The notes under the pieces: generated by a model
Database searches by the model: none
Told to the model about the DNA's origin: nothing
What the model saw: only the letters and a program-made list of their open reading frames with translations
Program-made: the position numbers and the translations under genes
Assembly (NCBI GenBank): GCA_905200545.1
Contig: CAJKKQ010000018.1
Span: forward strand, 1-58,504
Reading direction: 5' to 3'
Source of the DNA: an uncultured Oscillibacter sp.
GTDB lineage: Bacteria > Bacillota > Clostridia > Oscillospirales > Oscillospiraceae
DNA length: 58,504 nt
Shown: in pieces, positions 42,415 through 51,940 of the stretch
How positions within the stretch are numbered: position 1 is the stretch's first letter
Layout: every line of letters starts with the position of its first letter

Positions 42415-43479
42415 ATGGAAACGCAACGGGCGTCTTACCGTGTCCCCAGGGCCCACGGCCCCCGTGTTGCGGTTATCGGCGGCGGGCACGGCCTCTCCAC
42501 CATGCTGCGGGGATTGAAGCAATATACGGAAAACATCACCGCCATCGTCACGGTGACGGATGACGGCGGGGGCTCCGGCATGCTGCGCCAGGATCTGGGG
42601 ATGCTCCCGCCGGGGGACATCCGCAACTGCATGGAGGCCCTGGCCAACACGGAGCCGGTGATGCGGGAGCTGCTGCACTACCGCTTTACGGAGGGCTCCC
42701 TGGCGGGGCAGAGCTTCGGCAACCTGTTCCTGGCCGCCATGAACGGCATCTCCGACTCCTTCGACCAGGCGGTGAGCCGTATGAGTGAGGTGCTGGCCAT
42801 CACCGGCCGGGTGCTGCCGGTGACCACGGCGGACGTGCAGCTGGAGGCGGAGTTTGAAAACGGCGCCAGCGTGGTGGGGGAGTCCAAGATCTTCTACTGC
42901 AAGAAGAAGGAGGACTGCCGCATCCGCCAGGTGCGATTGATCCCGGAGCATCCCCGGGCCCTGCCGGAGGCCATGACGGCCCTGCGGGAGGCGGATATGA
43001 TCGTCCTGGGCCCCGGCAGCCTCTATACCAGCATCATCCCCAATCTGCTGGTGGAGGGGATCGTGGAGGCCATTGCGGACTCCGATGCCCTGAAAGTGTA
43101 CGTATGCAATGTCATGACCCAGGAGGGGGAGACGGAGGGGTACAGCGTGGGAGACCACATCTCCGCCCTGTTCCAGCACGGCGCCCCGGGCCTCTTTGAC
43201 ATCTGCCTGACCAATTCCTCCCCCATTCCCAAGGCGGTGGCCGCCCGGTATGCCCAGGAGGGGGCCGAGCCTCTGTTGTGCCCGGCGGAGTGCCGCTCCA
43301 TCCAGGGGGTGGAGATCCTCCGGCGCCCGGTGTCCACGGTGGAAAACGGCTACGTCCGCCACAATCCCGGCCACCTGGCCCGGGAGCTGATTTTGCTCCA
43401 CGCTGAGCGCAGTGTCCGCATCGCCGGGAACCGCTTCAATTTCCGGGAGGATACCTACCAGGTGGAGGAAAAGCGCTGA
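42415..43479 (+). CDS. yvcK: YvcK/GlmR family gluconeogenesis factor
   Basis: The protein has 354 residues. The signature GGGHGLSTMLRGLK followed by TVTDDGGGSG belongs to the CofD-like YvcK family. In Bacillus YvcK binds UDP-GlcNAc, stimulates GlmS and is phosphorylated by PrkC, whose gene is also in this window. It is 15 bp after rapZ and 36 bp before whiA, the standard order. Confidence 0.93.
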   Translation: METQRASYRVPRAHGPRVAVIGGGHGLSTMLRGLKQYTENITAIVTVTDDGGGSGMLRQDLGMLPPGDIRNCMEALANTEPVMRELLHYRFTEGSLAGQSFGNLFLAAMNGISDSFDQAVSRMSEVLAITGRVLPVTTADVQLEAEFENGASVVGESKIFYCKKKEDCRIRQVRLIPEHPRALPEAMTALREADMIVLGPGSLYTSIIPNLLVEGIVEAIADSDALKVYVCNVMTQEGETEGYSVGDHISALFQHGAPGLFDICLTNSSPIPKAVAARYAQEGAEPLLCPAECRSIQGVEILRRPVSTVENGYVRHNPGHLARELILLHAERSVRIAGNRFNFREDTYQVEEKR

Positions 43480-43515
43480 GGCGCCCTATGAGACCAACGA
43501 GACAAGGAGAGCACC

Positions 43516-44415
43516 ATGTCCTTTTCCTTTGAGACGAAAAACGAGCTGTGCCGCCTGCCGGTGCAGAAGCTCTGCTGTGCCCGGGCGGAGGCCTACGGGG
43601 TGCTGCTCTACTGCAACACCTTCACCTCCTCCCAGGTGCGCATCATCACCGGCAACCCCAATCTGGCCGCCCGGCTGCCCCGGCTGTTTCACCGGGCCTT
43701 CCGGGTGGGCTTCGACCGCACGCCGGAGGAGCAGCAGCCCGGCAAGCTGGTCTTTCAGATCACGGACCGGGAGAAGATCGCCCACATCATCAACCAGCTG
43801 GGCTACGACCCGGCCCAGAACCCGGTGCTCCACATCAACTTCGGCATCCTGGAGGAGGAGTGCTGCCGGGCGTCCTTCCTGCGGGGCGTGTTCTTCGCCG
43901 GCGGCAGCATCACCGATCCCCTCAAGCGCTACCATCTGGAGCTGGCCACCTCCCATATGCAGGTGAGCCGGGAGCTGGAGGTGCTGCTGCGGGAGTGCGG
44001 GTACCCGCCCAAGAGCGTGGCCCGCAGCGGAGGATACGTCACCTATTTCAAGCAGAGCCACCAGATCGAGGATTTTCTCACCCTCATCGGCGCCCCGGTG
44101 GCGGCCATGAACGTCATGTCCGCCAAGCTGGAAAAGGACCTGCGCAACAGCGTCAACCGCCGCCTCAACTGCGACAGCGCCAACCTGGACAAGGCCGTGG
44201 AGGCTGCCCAGGAGCAACTGGAGGCCATCCGGCGGCTGGAGGAGGCGGGGCAGATGGAGCTGCTGCCGGAAAAGCTCCGCCAGACGGCGGCCCTGCGCGC
44301 CGCCCATCCGGAACTGACCCTTTCGGAGCTGGCGGCGGAATTTGACCCGCCGGTGACCAAATCCGGCCTGAACCACCGGCTGCGCAAACTGGTGCAGCTG
44401 GCAAGTGAACTGTAA
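43516..44415 (+). CDS. whiA: DNA-binding protein WhiA
   Basis: The protein has 299 residues. An N-terminal degenerate LAGLIDADG homing-endonuclease domain (FLRGVFFAGGSITDP at about 116-130) is followed by a C-terminal helix-turn-helix (LTLSELAAEFDPPVTKSGLNHRLRKL). WhiA controls cell division or sporulation genes in Actinobacteria and affects division in Bacillus. It closes the hprK-whiA set. Confidence 0.93.
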   Translation: MSFSFETKNELCRLPVQKLCCARAEAYGVLLYCNTFTSSQVRIITGNPNLAARLPRLFHRAFRVGFDRTPEEQQPGKLVFQITDREKIAHIINQLGYDPAQNPVLHINFGILEEECCRASFLRGVFFAGGSITDPLKRYHLELATSHMQVSRELEVLLRECGYPPKSVARSGGYVTYFKQSHQIEDFLTLIGAPVAAMNVMSAKLEKDLRNSVNRRLNCDSANLDKAVEAAQEQLEAIRRLEEAGQMELLPEKLRQTAALRAAHPELTLSELAAEFDPPVTKSGLNHRLRKLVQLASEL

Positions 44416-44490
44416 AGTATAAAGACATTACAAAGCCTGCGGCACGAAAAAATTTTAGCTTAGGCCCGGGCGGATAGAGAGGACAATAAC

Positions 44491-44952
44491 ATGGACCGCT
44501 GTGAACTGGCATTTCAATATCATCAAACCGGCTACAACTGCGCCCAATGCGTGATGCTGGCCTTTTCCGACCTGACGGGGCTGACACCCCAAATGGCTAC
44601 CTCCATTGCCGGAGGGTTGGGCGGCGGCGTGGGCGGCAGCCACTGCGAGCTGTGCGGCGCGGCCAACGGCGCCGCCCTGGTGCTGGGTCTGCTGTATCCC
44701 TTTACGGAAGGGTCGGACGGCGAGGCCAGGCGCCGGGTCTACGGCCTCACCAAGGAGTTCTACACCCGCTTCCAGTCCCACTTCGGGGGCCTGACCCGCT
44801 GCGGGGATCTGCTGCGTTCCCGGATCCAGCCTACGGAGGAGATGACCCCCGCTGCCGTGCGGGTGGGGGCGTCCAAGCACTGCGACATCCTCATCGTCAC
44901 TGCCGTGGAGATCCTGGAGCAGATCATTGCAGAGCAGCAGGCAAAACCCTAA
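44491..44952 (+). CDS. C_GCAxxG_C_C family redox protein
   Basis: The protein has 153 residues. Cysteines occur at CAQC (17 and 20) and in GGGVGGSHCELCGAANGA, with later cysteines in TRCGDLL and KHCDILI. This spacing defines the C_GCAxxG_C_C family, soluble proteins with likely metal or redox roles, of unknown substrate. It starts behind AGAGAGGAC. It stands between whiA and a zinc-ribbon membrane protein. Confidence 0.85.
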   Translation: MDRCELAFQYHQTGYNCAQCVMLAFSDLTGLTPQMATSIAGGLGGGVGGSHCELCGAANGAALVLGLLYPFTEGSDGEARRRVYGLTKEFYTRFQSHFGGLTRCGDLLRSRIQPTEEMTPAAVRVGASKHCDILIVTAVEILEQIIAEQQAKP

Positions 44953-45060
44953 AAATCCATTCAAAACATACATACATTCAGGCGGACAGGACTGGCATCT
45001 CATAACTTGGATAGGAAATTGATGTTCAATGGTGTTGTGATCCGAAAAGGAGGAAACCCC

Positions 45061-45351
45061 ATGAAGCATGTTTTCAAGGAGATGGACTGTTTTCGTATCG
45101 TGCGCGTGAGCAATCAGCTGTTTTTCGGAGGACTGACCTGCGGATTCACCGGCTGCGGCCTGGGCTGCCTGGGGTTTCCCGAGGCGATGGCGGATATCCT
45201 GGTGATGGCCGGCTTCATCGTGCTGGCAGCGGGCTGGGTACTGGGGATGCAGTGCCTGATTTGTCCCCACTGCGGCAAACCCCTCTATGAGTTTCCGCGG
45301 CTGCCCTCCGCCATCCCCAGTCACTGTCCCCACTGCGGGGAGAAGCTCTGA
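45061..45351 (+). CDS. Small membrane protein with C-terminal zinc ribbon
   Basis: The protein has 96 residues from ATG 45061 (ribosome site AAAAGGAGG). One or two hydrophobic stretches (about 17-38 and 41-60) precede a zinc ribbon CPHCGKPLYEFPRLPSAIPSHCPHCGEKL. Similar zinc-ribbon membrane proteins occur in Clostridia without a known function. It lies 27 bp before dnaE. Confidence 0.72.
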   Translation: MKHVFKEMDCFRIVRVSNQLFFGGLTCGFTGCGLGCLGFPEAMADILVMAGFIVLAAGWVLGMQCLICPHCGKPLYEFPRLPSAIPSHCPHCGEKL

Positions 45352-45378
45352 TCCCATTACTTCAGAAAGGAAACACCT

Positions 45379-48300
45379 ATGCCCTTCGCTCATCTCCATG
45401 TCCATACGGAATTCAGCCTCTTGGACGGTGCCTGCCGCATCAAGGATCTGCCTGGTGTGGTGAAGTCCATGGGGCAGACCGCCTGCGCCATTACGGACCA
45501 CGGCGTCATGTACGGCGTTATCGACTTTTACCGGGCCTGCAAGGCCGAGGGCATCAAACCCATCATTGGCTGCGAGGTTTACGTGACGCCCCAGGGCCGC
45601 ACCCGCTTTGACAAAGTCCATGAGTTCGACGCCGAGAGCCGCCACCTGGTGTTGCTGTGCGAGAACGAGGAGGGGTACCGGAACCTCTCCTATCTGGTCT
45701 CCGCCGCCTGGACGGAGGGCTTTTACATCAAGCCCCGCATCGACCAGGCCCTGCTGCGGCAGTACCACGGGGGCCTTGTGGCTCTCTCCGCGTGCCTGGC
45801 GGGGGAGATCCCCCGGAGGCTGCGCAACGGTGAATATGAAAACGCCAAGGCCTACGCCCGGGAGATGGCGGAGCTCTTCGGCCCGGATCACTTCTATCTG
45901 GAACTTCAGGATCACGGTATCCCCGCCCAGCGGGAGGTGAACCGGGGGATTCTGCGCATCCACCAGGAGACCGGCATCCCCATGGTGTGCACCAACGACG
46001 CCCACTACCTGCGCAAGGAGGACGCCGCCGCCCACGATGTGCTTCTTTGCATCCAGACGGGAAAGACCCTGGACGACGAAAACCGTATGCGCTACGAGCC
46101 CCAGAACTTCTACCTGCGCAGCACGGAGGAGATGGAGACCTTCTTTTCCGCCTACGAGGGGGCCGTGTCCAACACGGAGAAGATCGCCGACATGTGCAAT
46201 CTGGAGTTCACCTTCGGCAAGTACCACCTGCCGGAATTCCAGCTGCCGGAGGGGTATGACAGCTTCTCCTACCTGAAAAAGCTCTGTGATGAGGGCTACC
46301 GGGAGCGCTACGGGGAGGACGAGAGCCACCGCGACCAGCTGCAGTACGAGCAGGACATGATCGAGAAGATGGGATTTACCGACTACTTCCTCATCGTCTC
46401 GGACTTCGTCCGCTACGCCAAGAGCGTGGGGATCCCCGTGGGCCCCGGCCGCGGCAGCGCGGCGGGCAGCATGGTCAGCTACTGCCTCCACATCACGGAC
46501 ATCGACCCGGTGAAGTACAGCCTGTACTTCGAGCGGTTTTTGAACCCGGAGCGGGTGAGCATGCCGGATATCGACATGGACTTCGGCGACACCCGACGGG
46601 GGGAGGTGGTGGACTACGTCCGAGGCAAGTACGGCGACGACCGCGTGGCCCAGATCGTCACCTTCGGTACCCTGGCCGCCCGGGGCGTCATCCGGGACGT
46701 GGGCCGGGTGATGAACATCCCCTACGCCGAGGTGGACCAGATCGCAAAGCAGGTGCCCAATGGCCCCCACATCACCCTGGACGACGCCCTGCGCCTGAGT
46801 AAGCCCCTCAGCGAGCTCTACGACCGGGACCAGCAGGTAAAGCGCCTCATCGACACCGCCAAGGCCCTGGAGGGCATGCCTCGCCACGCCTCCACCCACG
46901 CCGCCGGCGTGGTCATCACCAAGCGGCCGGTGTATGAGTATGTGCCCCTGGCCAAAAACGACGACGCCGTGGTCTGCCAGTATGTCATGACCACGTTGGA
47001 GGAGCTGGGCCTCCTGAAAATGGATTTCCTGGGATTGCGGAACCTGACGGTGCTGGACGACGCGGTGAAGATGGTGCAAAAGGACCGCCCGGACTTCCGG
47101 CTGAAGGACATCCCGGAGAACGACCAGGCGGTTTTCGATATGCTCACCCAGGGCAAGACCAGCGGCGTGTTCCAGATGGAGTCGGCGGGCATGACCGGCG
47201 TGTGCGTGGGCCTCAAGCCCCAGTCCATCGAGGATCTCACCGCCATCGTGGCCCTCTACCGCCCCGGTCCCATGGAGTCCATCCCCCGGTTCATCGCCTG
47301 CAAGCACAACCCCAAGCTGGTCACCTACAAGCACCCGGCCCTGGAGCCCATCCTCTCCATCACGTACGGGTGTATCGTCTACCAGGAGCAGGTGATGCAG
47401 ATCTTCCAGCAGCTGGCGGGATACTCTCTGGGCCAGGCGGATATGGTGCGCCGCGCCATGAGCAAAAAGAAGGCCAAGGACATTGAACGGGAGCGGGACG
47501 CCTTCATTCATGGTGACAAGGAAAGAAACATTACAGGCTGTGTGGCCAATGGGATTCCGGCGGAAACGGCAGAGGAGATCTACAATGAGATCTACGACTT
47601 TGCCAACTACGCCTTCAACAAGGCCCACGCCGTGTCCTACGCAGTGGTGGCCTATCAGACCGCCTGGTTCAAGTACCACTACACCCGGGAGTATATGGCG
47701 GCCCTGCTGACCAGCGTGCTGGATAACTCCGACAAGGTGGCGGGCTATATCAGTGAGTGCCGGGACTGCGGCATCGCCCTGCTGCCGCCGGATATCAACC
47801 GCTCCGCCGACCGCTTCACCGTGGAGGAGGGGGGGATCCGCTTCGGCCTGGTGGCCATCAAGAACATCGGCCGGGGGTTCATCCTCTCGATGATGGATCA
47901 GCGGGAGAAAAACGGGCCCTTCACGTCCCTGCGGGACTTCTGCGAGCGCATGGTGGGGACGGACATCAACAAGCGGGCAGTGGAGAACCTGATCCGCTCC
48001 GGCGCCTTCGACTCCCTGGGGGCCCGGCGTTCCCAGCTGCTGAAGGTCTATGAGACGGTGATGGACGCTGTGGCGGAGAGCCACCGGGAGAACCTGGAGG
48101 GGCAGATGGACTTCTTCTCCATGGCGGCGGGAACACAAAGTGAAGCAGTCGCTGTGAAGGAAGTCCCCTTGCCGGATATTCCGGAGTTTACCCCCCAGGA
48201 GCTCATGAACATGGAGAAGGAGACCACGGGGCTCTATCTCTCCGGGCACCCCATGGACCAGTACCGGGACGCCGTGCGGGCCCTGCGGGCTCCCACCATC

Positions 48301-48870
48301 GCTTCCATCCTGGAGGACTTTTCCCAGGAGGGAGGCCCGGTGCGCTTTGCGGACAACCAGCGCATCACCATCTGCGGCGTGGTGACGGCCAGCAAGACCA
48401 AGACCACCAAGAATAACTCCCTGATGGCCTATGTCACCGTGGAGGACGACACCGCCGCCATGGAGCTTCTTTGCTTTTCCCGGGTGCTGGACACCTGCGG
48501 CGCCTACCTGAAGGAGAATCAGGCGGTGGTGGTGCAGGGAAAGCTCTCCGTCCGGGATGAGAAGGCCCCCCAGATCCTGGCGGACAGCGTCCGGCCCCTG
48601 TCGGAGGCCGGCGCAGCGGCGCCGGCTCCCCGGCGGCCCAGCGGCCCCAATGCGGTGGAGGGAAGCGTCCTGTACCTGAAATTCCCCTCGGCGGACCACC
48701 CCTCCGTGCGGCATATGCAGCTGGTCTTTGAGATGTTCCCCGGCACCACCCCGGTGAAGATGGTGATGGCGGACACCCGCAAGCTCTTCGGCACCAGCTG
48801 CCTGCTCCACCAGGCCCTGATCCGGGAGGCGCAGGAGACCCTGGGGGAGGAGAACGTGGCGGTGAAGTGA
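45379..48870 (+). CDS. dnaE: DNA polymerase III alpha subunit (DnaE type)
   Basis: The protein has 1163 residues. An N-terminal PHP domain has HLHVHTEFSLLDG and other metal residues intact. The C-family polymerase core includes GPGRGSAAGS and the catalytic PDIDMDFGDTRR. Helix-hairpin-helix and a C-terminal OB fold (about 980-1060) follow. No 3'-5' exonuclease insert is seen, so it is DnaE and not PolC; Firmicutes normally have both, with DnaE extending primers on the lagging strand. Confidence 0.95.
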   Translation: MPFAHLHVHTEFSLLDGACRIKDLPGVVKSMGQTACAITDHGVMYGVIDFYRACKAEGIKPIIGCEVYVTPQGRTRFDKVHEFDAESRHLVLLCENEEGYRNLSYLVSAAWTEGFYIKPRIDQALLRQYHGGLVALSACLAGEIPRRLRNGEYENAKAYAREMAELFGPDHFYLELQDHGIPAQREVNRGILRIHQETGIPMVCTNDAHYLRKEDAAAHDVLLCIQTGKTLDDENRMRYEPQNFYLRSTEEMETFFSAYEGAVSNTEKIADMCNLEFTFGKYHLPEFQLPEGYDSFSYLKKLCDEGYRERYGEDESHRDQLQYEQDMIEKMGFTDYFLIVSDFVRYAKSVGIPVGPGRGSAAGSMVSYCLHITDIDPVKYSLYFERFLNPERVSMPDIDMDFGDTRRGEVVDYVRGKYGDDRVAQIVTFGTLAARGVIRDVGRVMNIPYAEVDQIAKQVPNGPHITLDDALRLSKPLSELYDRDQQVKRLIDTAKALEGMPRHASTHAAGVVITKRPVYEYVPLAKNDDAVVCQYVMTTLEELGLLKMDFLGLRNLTVLDDAVKMVQKDRPDFRLKDIPENDQAVFDMLTQGKTSGVFQMESAGMTGVCVGLKPQSIEDLTAIVALYRPGPMESIPRFIACKHNPKLVTYKHPALEPILSITYGCIVYQEQVMQIFQQLAGYSLGQADMVRRAMSKKKAKDIERERDAFIHGDKERNITGCVANGIPAETAEEIYNEIYDFANYAFNKAHAVSYAVVAYQTAWFKYHYTREYMAALLTSVLDNSDKVAGYISECRDCGIALLPPDINRSADRFTVEEGGIRFGLVAIKNIGRGFILSMMDQREKNGPFTSLRDFCERMVGTDINKRAVENLIRSGAFDSLGARRSQLLKVYETVMDAVAESHRENLEGQMDFFSMAAGTQSEAVAVKEVPLPDIPEFTPQELMNMEKETTGLYLSGHPMDQYRDAVRALRAPTIASILEDFSQEGGPVRFADNQRITICGVVTASKTKTTKNNSLMAYVTVEDDTAAMELLCFSRVLDTCGAYLKENQAVVVQGKLSVRDEKAPQILADSVRPLSEAGAAAPAPRRPSGPNAVEGSVLYLKFPSADHPSVRHMQLVFEMFPGTTPVKMVMADTRKLFGTSCLLHQALIREAQETLGEENVAVK

Positions 48871-48890
48871 CCGCCGGAGAGGAGCGCCCC

Positions 48891-49571
48891 ATGAGAACCA
48901 TCCGAAAGCAGACGCTGCTGCGGGCAGGCGCGGCATTGGTCCCGGCGATTCTGGCCCTGACGCTGCTGGCGGCTTGCCTGCCCGTCCGGACGGAGATCAC
49001 CCAGCTGACAGCGGAGGATCTGGACAGCACGGATCCCAAGGAGGCCCTGGTGCTGGCGGAGATGGAGGACGAGGAGTCAACGTGGGGGACGGTGAGCCGT
49101 GTCTGCCGGACCGGCCTGCTGGGTGCTGAGGAAACGTATTATCTGGTGCCGTATCTGCGCACGCAAGTGCGGGATGTGGGCACCGCCGGCAGCTCTGACT
49201 GGTTCCTGGAGCCGGGGCTGCTGGTCCTGGCCTGGCAGGGCGGGCAGCCTGCGGAGCCGGACAGGGCCACGCTGGAGGCCTCCCTCCTGCGGGCGGAGGC
49301 GGATGAGAACACCCTCTTTTTTGCGCAGCAGTCCAATCTTTTGGAACAGGAGCTGCCGTCCCTGACCTGCAAGGAGGCGGGAGAAGGGGGACTGTCCCAT
49401 TTTATCATGCTCAGCGCCGCCACAAAGAATTCCGCGTTGGAGGAGAACGCCCGGTGCCTGTGCCGGACGGAGTGGACGGGTGCCTGGAGTTTGGAGATGG
49501 GCTGGGGCAAATCTGTGGAGATGGCATTTTACCTGGCGTCTGATGCCCCCTATGTGGGCAATGTTTGTTGA
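48891..49571 (+). CDS. Hypothetical lipoprotein
   Basis: The protein has 226 residues from ATG 48891 (GAGAGGAG site). A basic start, hydrophobic core and lipobox LLAAC (C near residue 24) mark a lipoprotein. The mature part is acidic with no family I recognise; two cysteines occur close together in ARCLCRTEW. It lies 20 bp after dnaE and may be co-transcribed with it. Confidence 0.7.
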   Translation: MRTIRKQTLLRAGAALVPAILALTLLAACLPVRTEITQLTAEDLDSTDPKEALVLAEMEDEESTWGTVSRVCRTGLLGAEETYYLVPYLRTQVRDVGTAGSSDWFLEPGLLVLAWQGGQPAEPDRATLEASLLRAEADENTLFFAQQSNLLEQELPSLTCKEAGEGGLSHFIMLSAATKNSALEENARCLCRTEWTGAWSLEMGWGKSVEMAFYLASDAPYVGNVC

Positions 49572-49612
49572 GTGGGGCGTCCATTTCTTTCCGGTTCCCT
49601 GGATGGAACATA

Positions 49613-49648
49613 AAACCACCCCGTGTCCAATGGACACGGGGTGGTTTG
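49613..49648. terminator. Bidirectional terminator between convergent genes
   Basis: AACCACCCCGTGTCC, 3-nt loop, complementary arm; A-rich and T-rich flanks. A 15-bp stem closes the lipoprotein gene (+) and the small membrane protein gene (-). Confidence 0.85.
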
Positions 49649-49662
49649 CGGTATTGCGTATG

Positions 49663-49899
49663 TTATTTCCGGAAGCGGACGGCGACGGCGCAGATGGCGG
49701 CGCCCACCGCGGCGGCGGTGAGGACGGTGCCCCAGGTGGCGAAGAGCTCCTGTCCCGGGGGCATCAGGGCAAAGAGAATCAGGGCCGCTGCCGCCAGCAG
49801 TGCCGTCACCAGCCAGGGCAGGCGGGCATCCCGGGCCAGGTACCGGAACCAGGCCCCCGCCAGGACACCCAACAGCAAAATCACAACGGTGAAGAACAT
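49663..49899 (-). CDS. Small two-to-three-helix membrane protein, unknown
   Basis: The protein has 78 residues and is almost entirely hydrophobic (helices about 2-18, 27-45, 52-72) with a basic end (RFRK). GGAGGG lies 6 nt before ATG 49899. No family recognised. It lies 91 bp downstream of the DUF4364 gene and is probably read from the same transcript. Confidence 0.6.
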   Translation of the reverse strand: MFFTVVILLLGVLAGAWFRYLARDARLPWLVTALLAAAALILFALMPPGQELFATWGTVLTAAAVGAAICAVAVRFRK

Positions 49900-49990
49900 G
49901 GTGCGCCCTCCTTCTGCTTCCAGCTGATCCGCTGGCTTTCTTTGTCGGTTTCCGGGTGCCGTATGGTTTTTGGCAGATGGGAAAGGGGGG

Positions 49991-50536
49991 TTATTCCGCC
50001 TTTTCCTCCTCCTCGGGATCCGAGGACATCAGCACCCGCATGATCTCGCTGTAGATCCGCTCCGGGCTCTTTTCAAACCGCTGGCCCAGGGCCTTGGCCA
50101 TATCCTCCCGGGGGATGGCCAGCTGCAAATCCATGACGCTGCCCATATCGTCGGAGAGGGAGAGCCGCAGGGTGTAGGTGCCGTTGTCCCGTTTCTCCAC
50201 ACCGGAGCGCACCTGGCTCTTGCGCCGGAGAGAGCGGTTGCAGGAGGCGATGTTCTTGTCACACCGCAGCCGCACGGAGTAGGGGAGGCTGGACTCACAG
50301 ATCTGGCTGTTGCGCATACCCTTTTCCGTGATGGCGTAGAGCCCGTCCTCGGAGAGGGTCAGGTGCTCCGTGCGCACCAGATCCGCCAGGCACTCGGAAA
50401 AGTCGAAGTAGTCGATGGCATCGTCGCACAGTGTCAGATCCAGCATCACGTCAAAGGGGATGGGTTCGATGACCCGGGCGGCGATATAGAGAATGAGAAA
50501 TTTGATCTCCAGCTTGCTGTGGATGAATCCCGGCAC
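49991..50536 (-). CDS. DUF4364 family protein
   Basis: The protein has 181 residues from GTG 50536, chosen because CCAAGGAGGTGACC lies directly upstream and the family start (HSKLEIKFLILYI) follows. A winged-helix-like N-terminal half suggests DNA binding; the C-terminal half holds the conserved TYTLRLSLSDD segment. The end is acidic (SDPEEEEKAE). Family function is unknown. Confidence 0.82.
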   Translation of the reverse strand: MPGFIHSKLEIKFLILYIAARVIEPIPFDVMLDLTLCDDAIDYFDFSECLADLVRTEHLTLSEDGLYAITEKGMRNSQICESSLPYSVRLRCDKNIASCNRSLRRKSQVRSGVEKRDNGTYTLRLSLSDDMGSVMDLQLAIPREDMAKALGQRFEKSPERIYSEIMRVLMSSDPEEEEKAE

Positions 50537-50576
50537 GGCGGTCACCTCCTTGGAAAAACGATTTCTTTTCACTTGT

Positions 50577-50606
50577 ATTATAACGCACATCCGGTCAATT
50601 TGTACA
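50577..50606 (-). promoter_or_regulatory. Likely SigA promoter for the DUF4364 gene
   Basis: On the minus strand: TATAAT at 50577-50582, with a poor -35 (TGTACA, 18-bp spacer). Confidence 0.55.
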
Positions 50607-50661
50607 GCCTGAACGGAAAAGTTTCTTTCCGGCGGGATGGCGGAAAGCGTCGAAGGCTGTC

Positions 50662-50691
50662 TTGACGGAGGGAGCAGCCCTTTGGTATCAT
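50662..50691 (+). promoter_or_regulatory. SigA-type promoter for the DUF3048 lipoprotein gene
   Basis: TTGACG, 18 bp, TATCAT. It is divergent from the DUF4364 promoter. Confidence 0.65.
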
Positions 50692-50723
50692 GGAGAAAAT
50701 TACAAAGAAAAGGCGGCGGGACT

Positions 50724-51800
50724 ATGAAAAAGCGGCTCTTGGCGTTGGGTCTGACACTGGGTTTGGCACTGTCCCTTTGCGGCTGCGGCGGCGAGACGCC
50801 GCCCCCGGAGCCGGAGGAGGAGCCCGCACCGCCTGTGGTGGAGGAGCCGGAACCGGAGCCCTATGTCCCGGCGGGAGCCAATCCCCTGACGGGGGAGCCC
50901 ATGGAGCCGGAATTTGAGGATGACCGCCCGGTGGCGGTGATGTTCAACAACCTCAAGGCCGCCCAGCCCCAGCTGGGCATCTCCCGGGCGGACATCATCT
51001 ACGAGGTCCCGGCAGAGGGGGGCATCACCCGGATGCTGGGGGTGTTCCAGACGCTGGAGGGCGTGGGGACCCTGGGCAGCATCCGCTCCGCCCGCACCTA
51101 CTATCTGGAACTGGCCCTGGGCCACGATGCCCTGCTGGTCCACGCGGGAGGCAGTCCCGACGCATACAGCAAGATCAGCGCCTGGGACGTGGACAATATG
51201 GACGGTGTCAACGGCGGGTCCGACGCCAAGATCTTCTGGCGGGATCCGGAGCGGCGCAAGACCATGAGCTATGAGCACTGCCTGGTGACCTCCGGGGAAT
51301 CCATCCTGGACTATCTGGCCCAGGGTCACTTTGAAACCACCCACGCCGCCGGGTACACCGACGGCCAGACCTTTACCGCCGACGGCACCCCGGCAGGGGG
51401 AGCGCCCGCGGAGCACGTGACGGTGAAATTCTCCAACTACAAGACCGGTACCTTTGACTACGATCCCCAGACGGGCACCTATCTTGCGGGCCAGTACGGG
51501 GGAGATTATACCGACGGGGAGACCGGGGAGCAGGTGGCGGTGACGGACGTGCTGGTGCTGGAGACATCCATCTCCGTGATCTCCGGGGACACGGCGGGGC
51601 GGCTGAGCGTGAAGCTCACCGGCAGCGGGGATGGGACCTACTTCTGCGGCGGCCGGGCGGTGCCCATCCGGTGGAGCAAGGCGGACCGCAGCAGCCCCTT
51701 TGTCTATACCCTCCAGGACGGGACGCCACTGGTGCTGGGACAGGGGAAGCGGTATGTGTGCATCCTCTCCCCGCGCTCCAGCACCCTCAGCTATGAATAG
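50724..51800 (+). CDS. DUF3048 domain lipoprotein (YerB-like)
   Basis: The protein has 358 residues. A basic start, hydrophobic core and SLCGCG lipobox (C near residue 19) are followed by a Pro/Glu-rich linker (EPEEEPAPPVVEEPEPEP) and the two DUF3048 parts: RPVAVMFNN...QLGISRADIIYE...SARTYYLELA, and a C-terminal half with PIRWSKADRSSPF. YerB-type proteins are surface exposed; function is not settled. ATG 50724 is needed for the signal, although the ribosome site is weak. Confidence 0.88.
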   Translation: MKKRLLALGLTLGLALSLCGCGGETPPPEPEEEPAPPVVEEPEPEPYVPAGANPLTGEPMEPEFEDDRPVAVMFNNLKAAQPQLGISRADIIYEVPAEGGITRMLGVFQTLEGVGTLGSIRSARTYYLELALGHDALLVHAGGSPDAYSKISAWDVDNMDGVNGGSDAKIFWRDPERRKTMSYEHCLVTSGESILDYLAQGHFETTHAAGYTDGQTFTADGTPAGGAPAEHVTVKFSNYKTGTFDYDPQTGTYLAGQYGGDYTDGETGEQVAVTDVLVLETSISVISGDTAGRLSVKLTGSGDGTYFCGGRAVPIRWSKADRSSPFVYTLQDGTPLVLGQGKRYVCILSPRSSTLSYE

Positions 51801-51810
51801 GGAAACGGCG

Positions 51811-51838
51811 AGGCCGCGCACGTAGCGTGCGCGGCCTT
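51811..51838 (+). terminator. Terminator-like hairpin with weak T tract
   Basis: AGGCCGCGCACG, 3-nt loop, CGTGCGCGGCCT, followed by only TAT. The stem is perfect over 12 bp. Confidence 0.6.
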
Positions 51839-51863
51839 ATGCTGTCCCGGAGGCGATTTTTTC

Positions 51864-51889
51864 ACCCTCCCGCCCCGGACGCATAGACT
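51864..51889 (+). promoter_or_regulatory. SigK-like sporulation promoter for the cysteine-rich protein
   Basis: CACC with AC at 51864-51865, 16 bp, CATAGACT at 51882-51889. It matches SigK AC-N16-CATA. No SigA-type promoter is visible in the 140 bp upstream of the gene. Confidence 0.45.
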
Positions 51890-51940
51890 GGATTGAAAGA
51901 GAGCATCTTTCACCCAGTTACATCATTAGGAGGTATTACC

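Noticed and set aside
44455..48936. 1493-residue open frame on the minus strand opposite dnaE
   Set aside because: Antisense of dnaE with low-complexity His/Leu/Gly composition; no motif.
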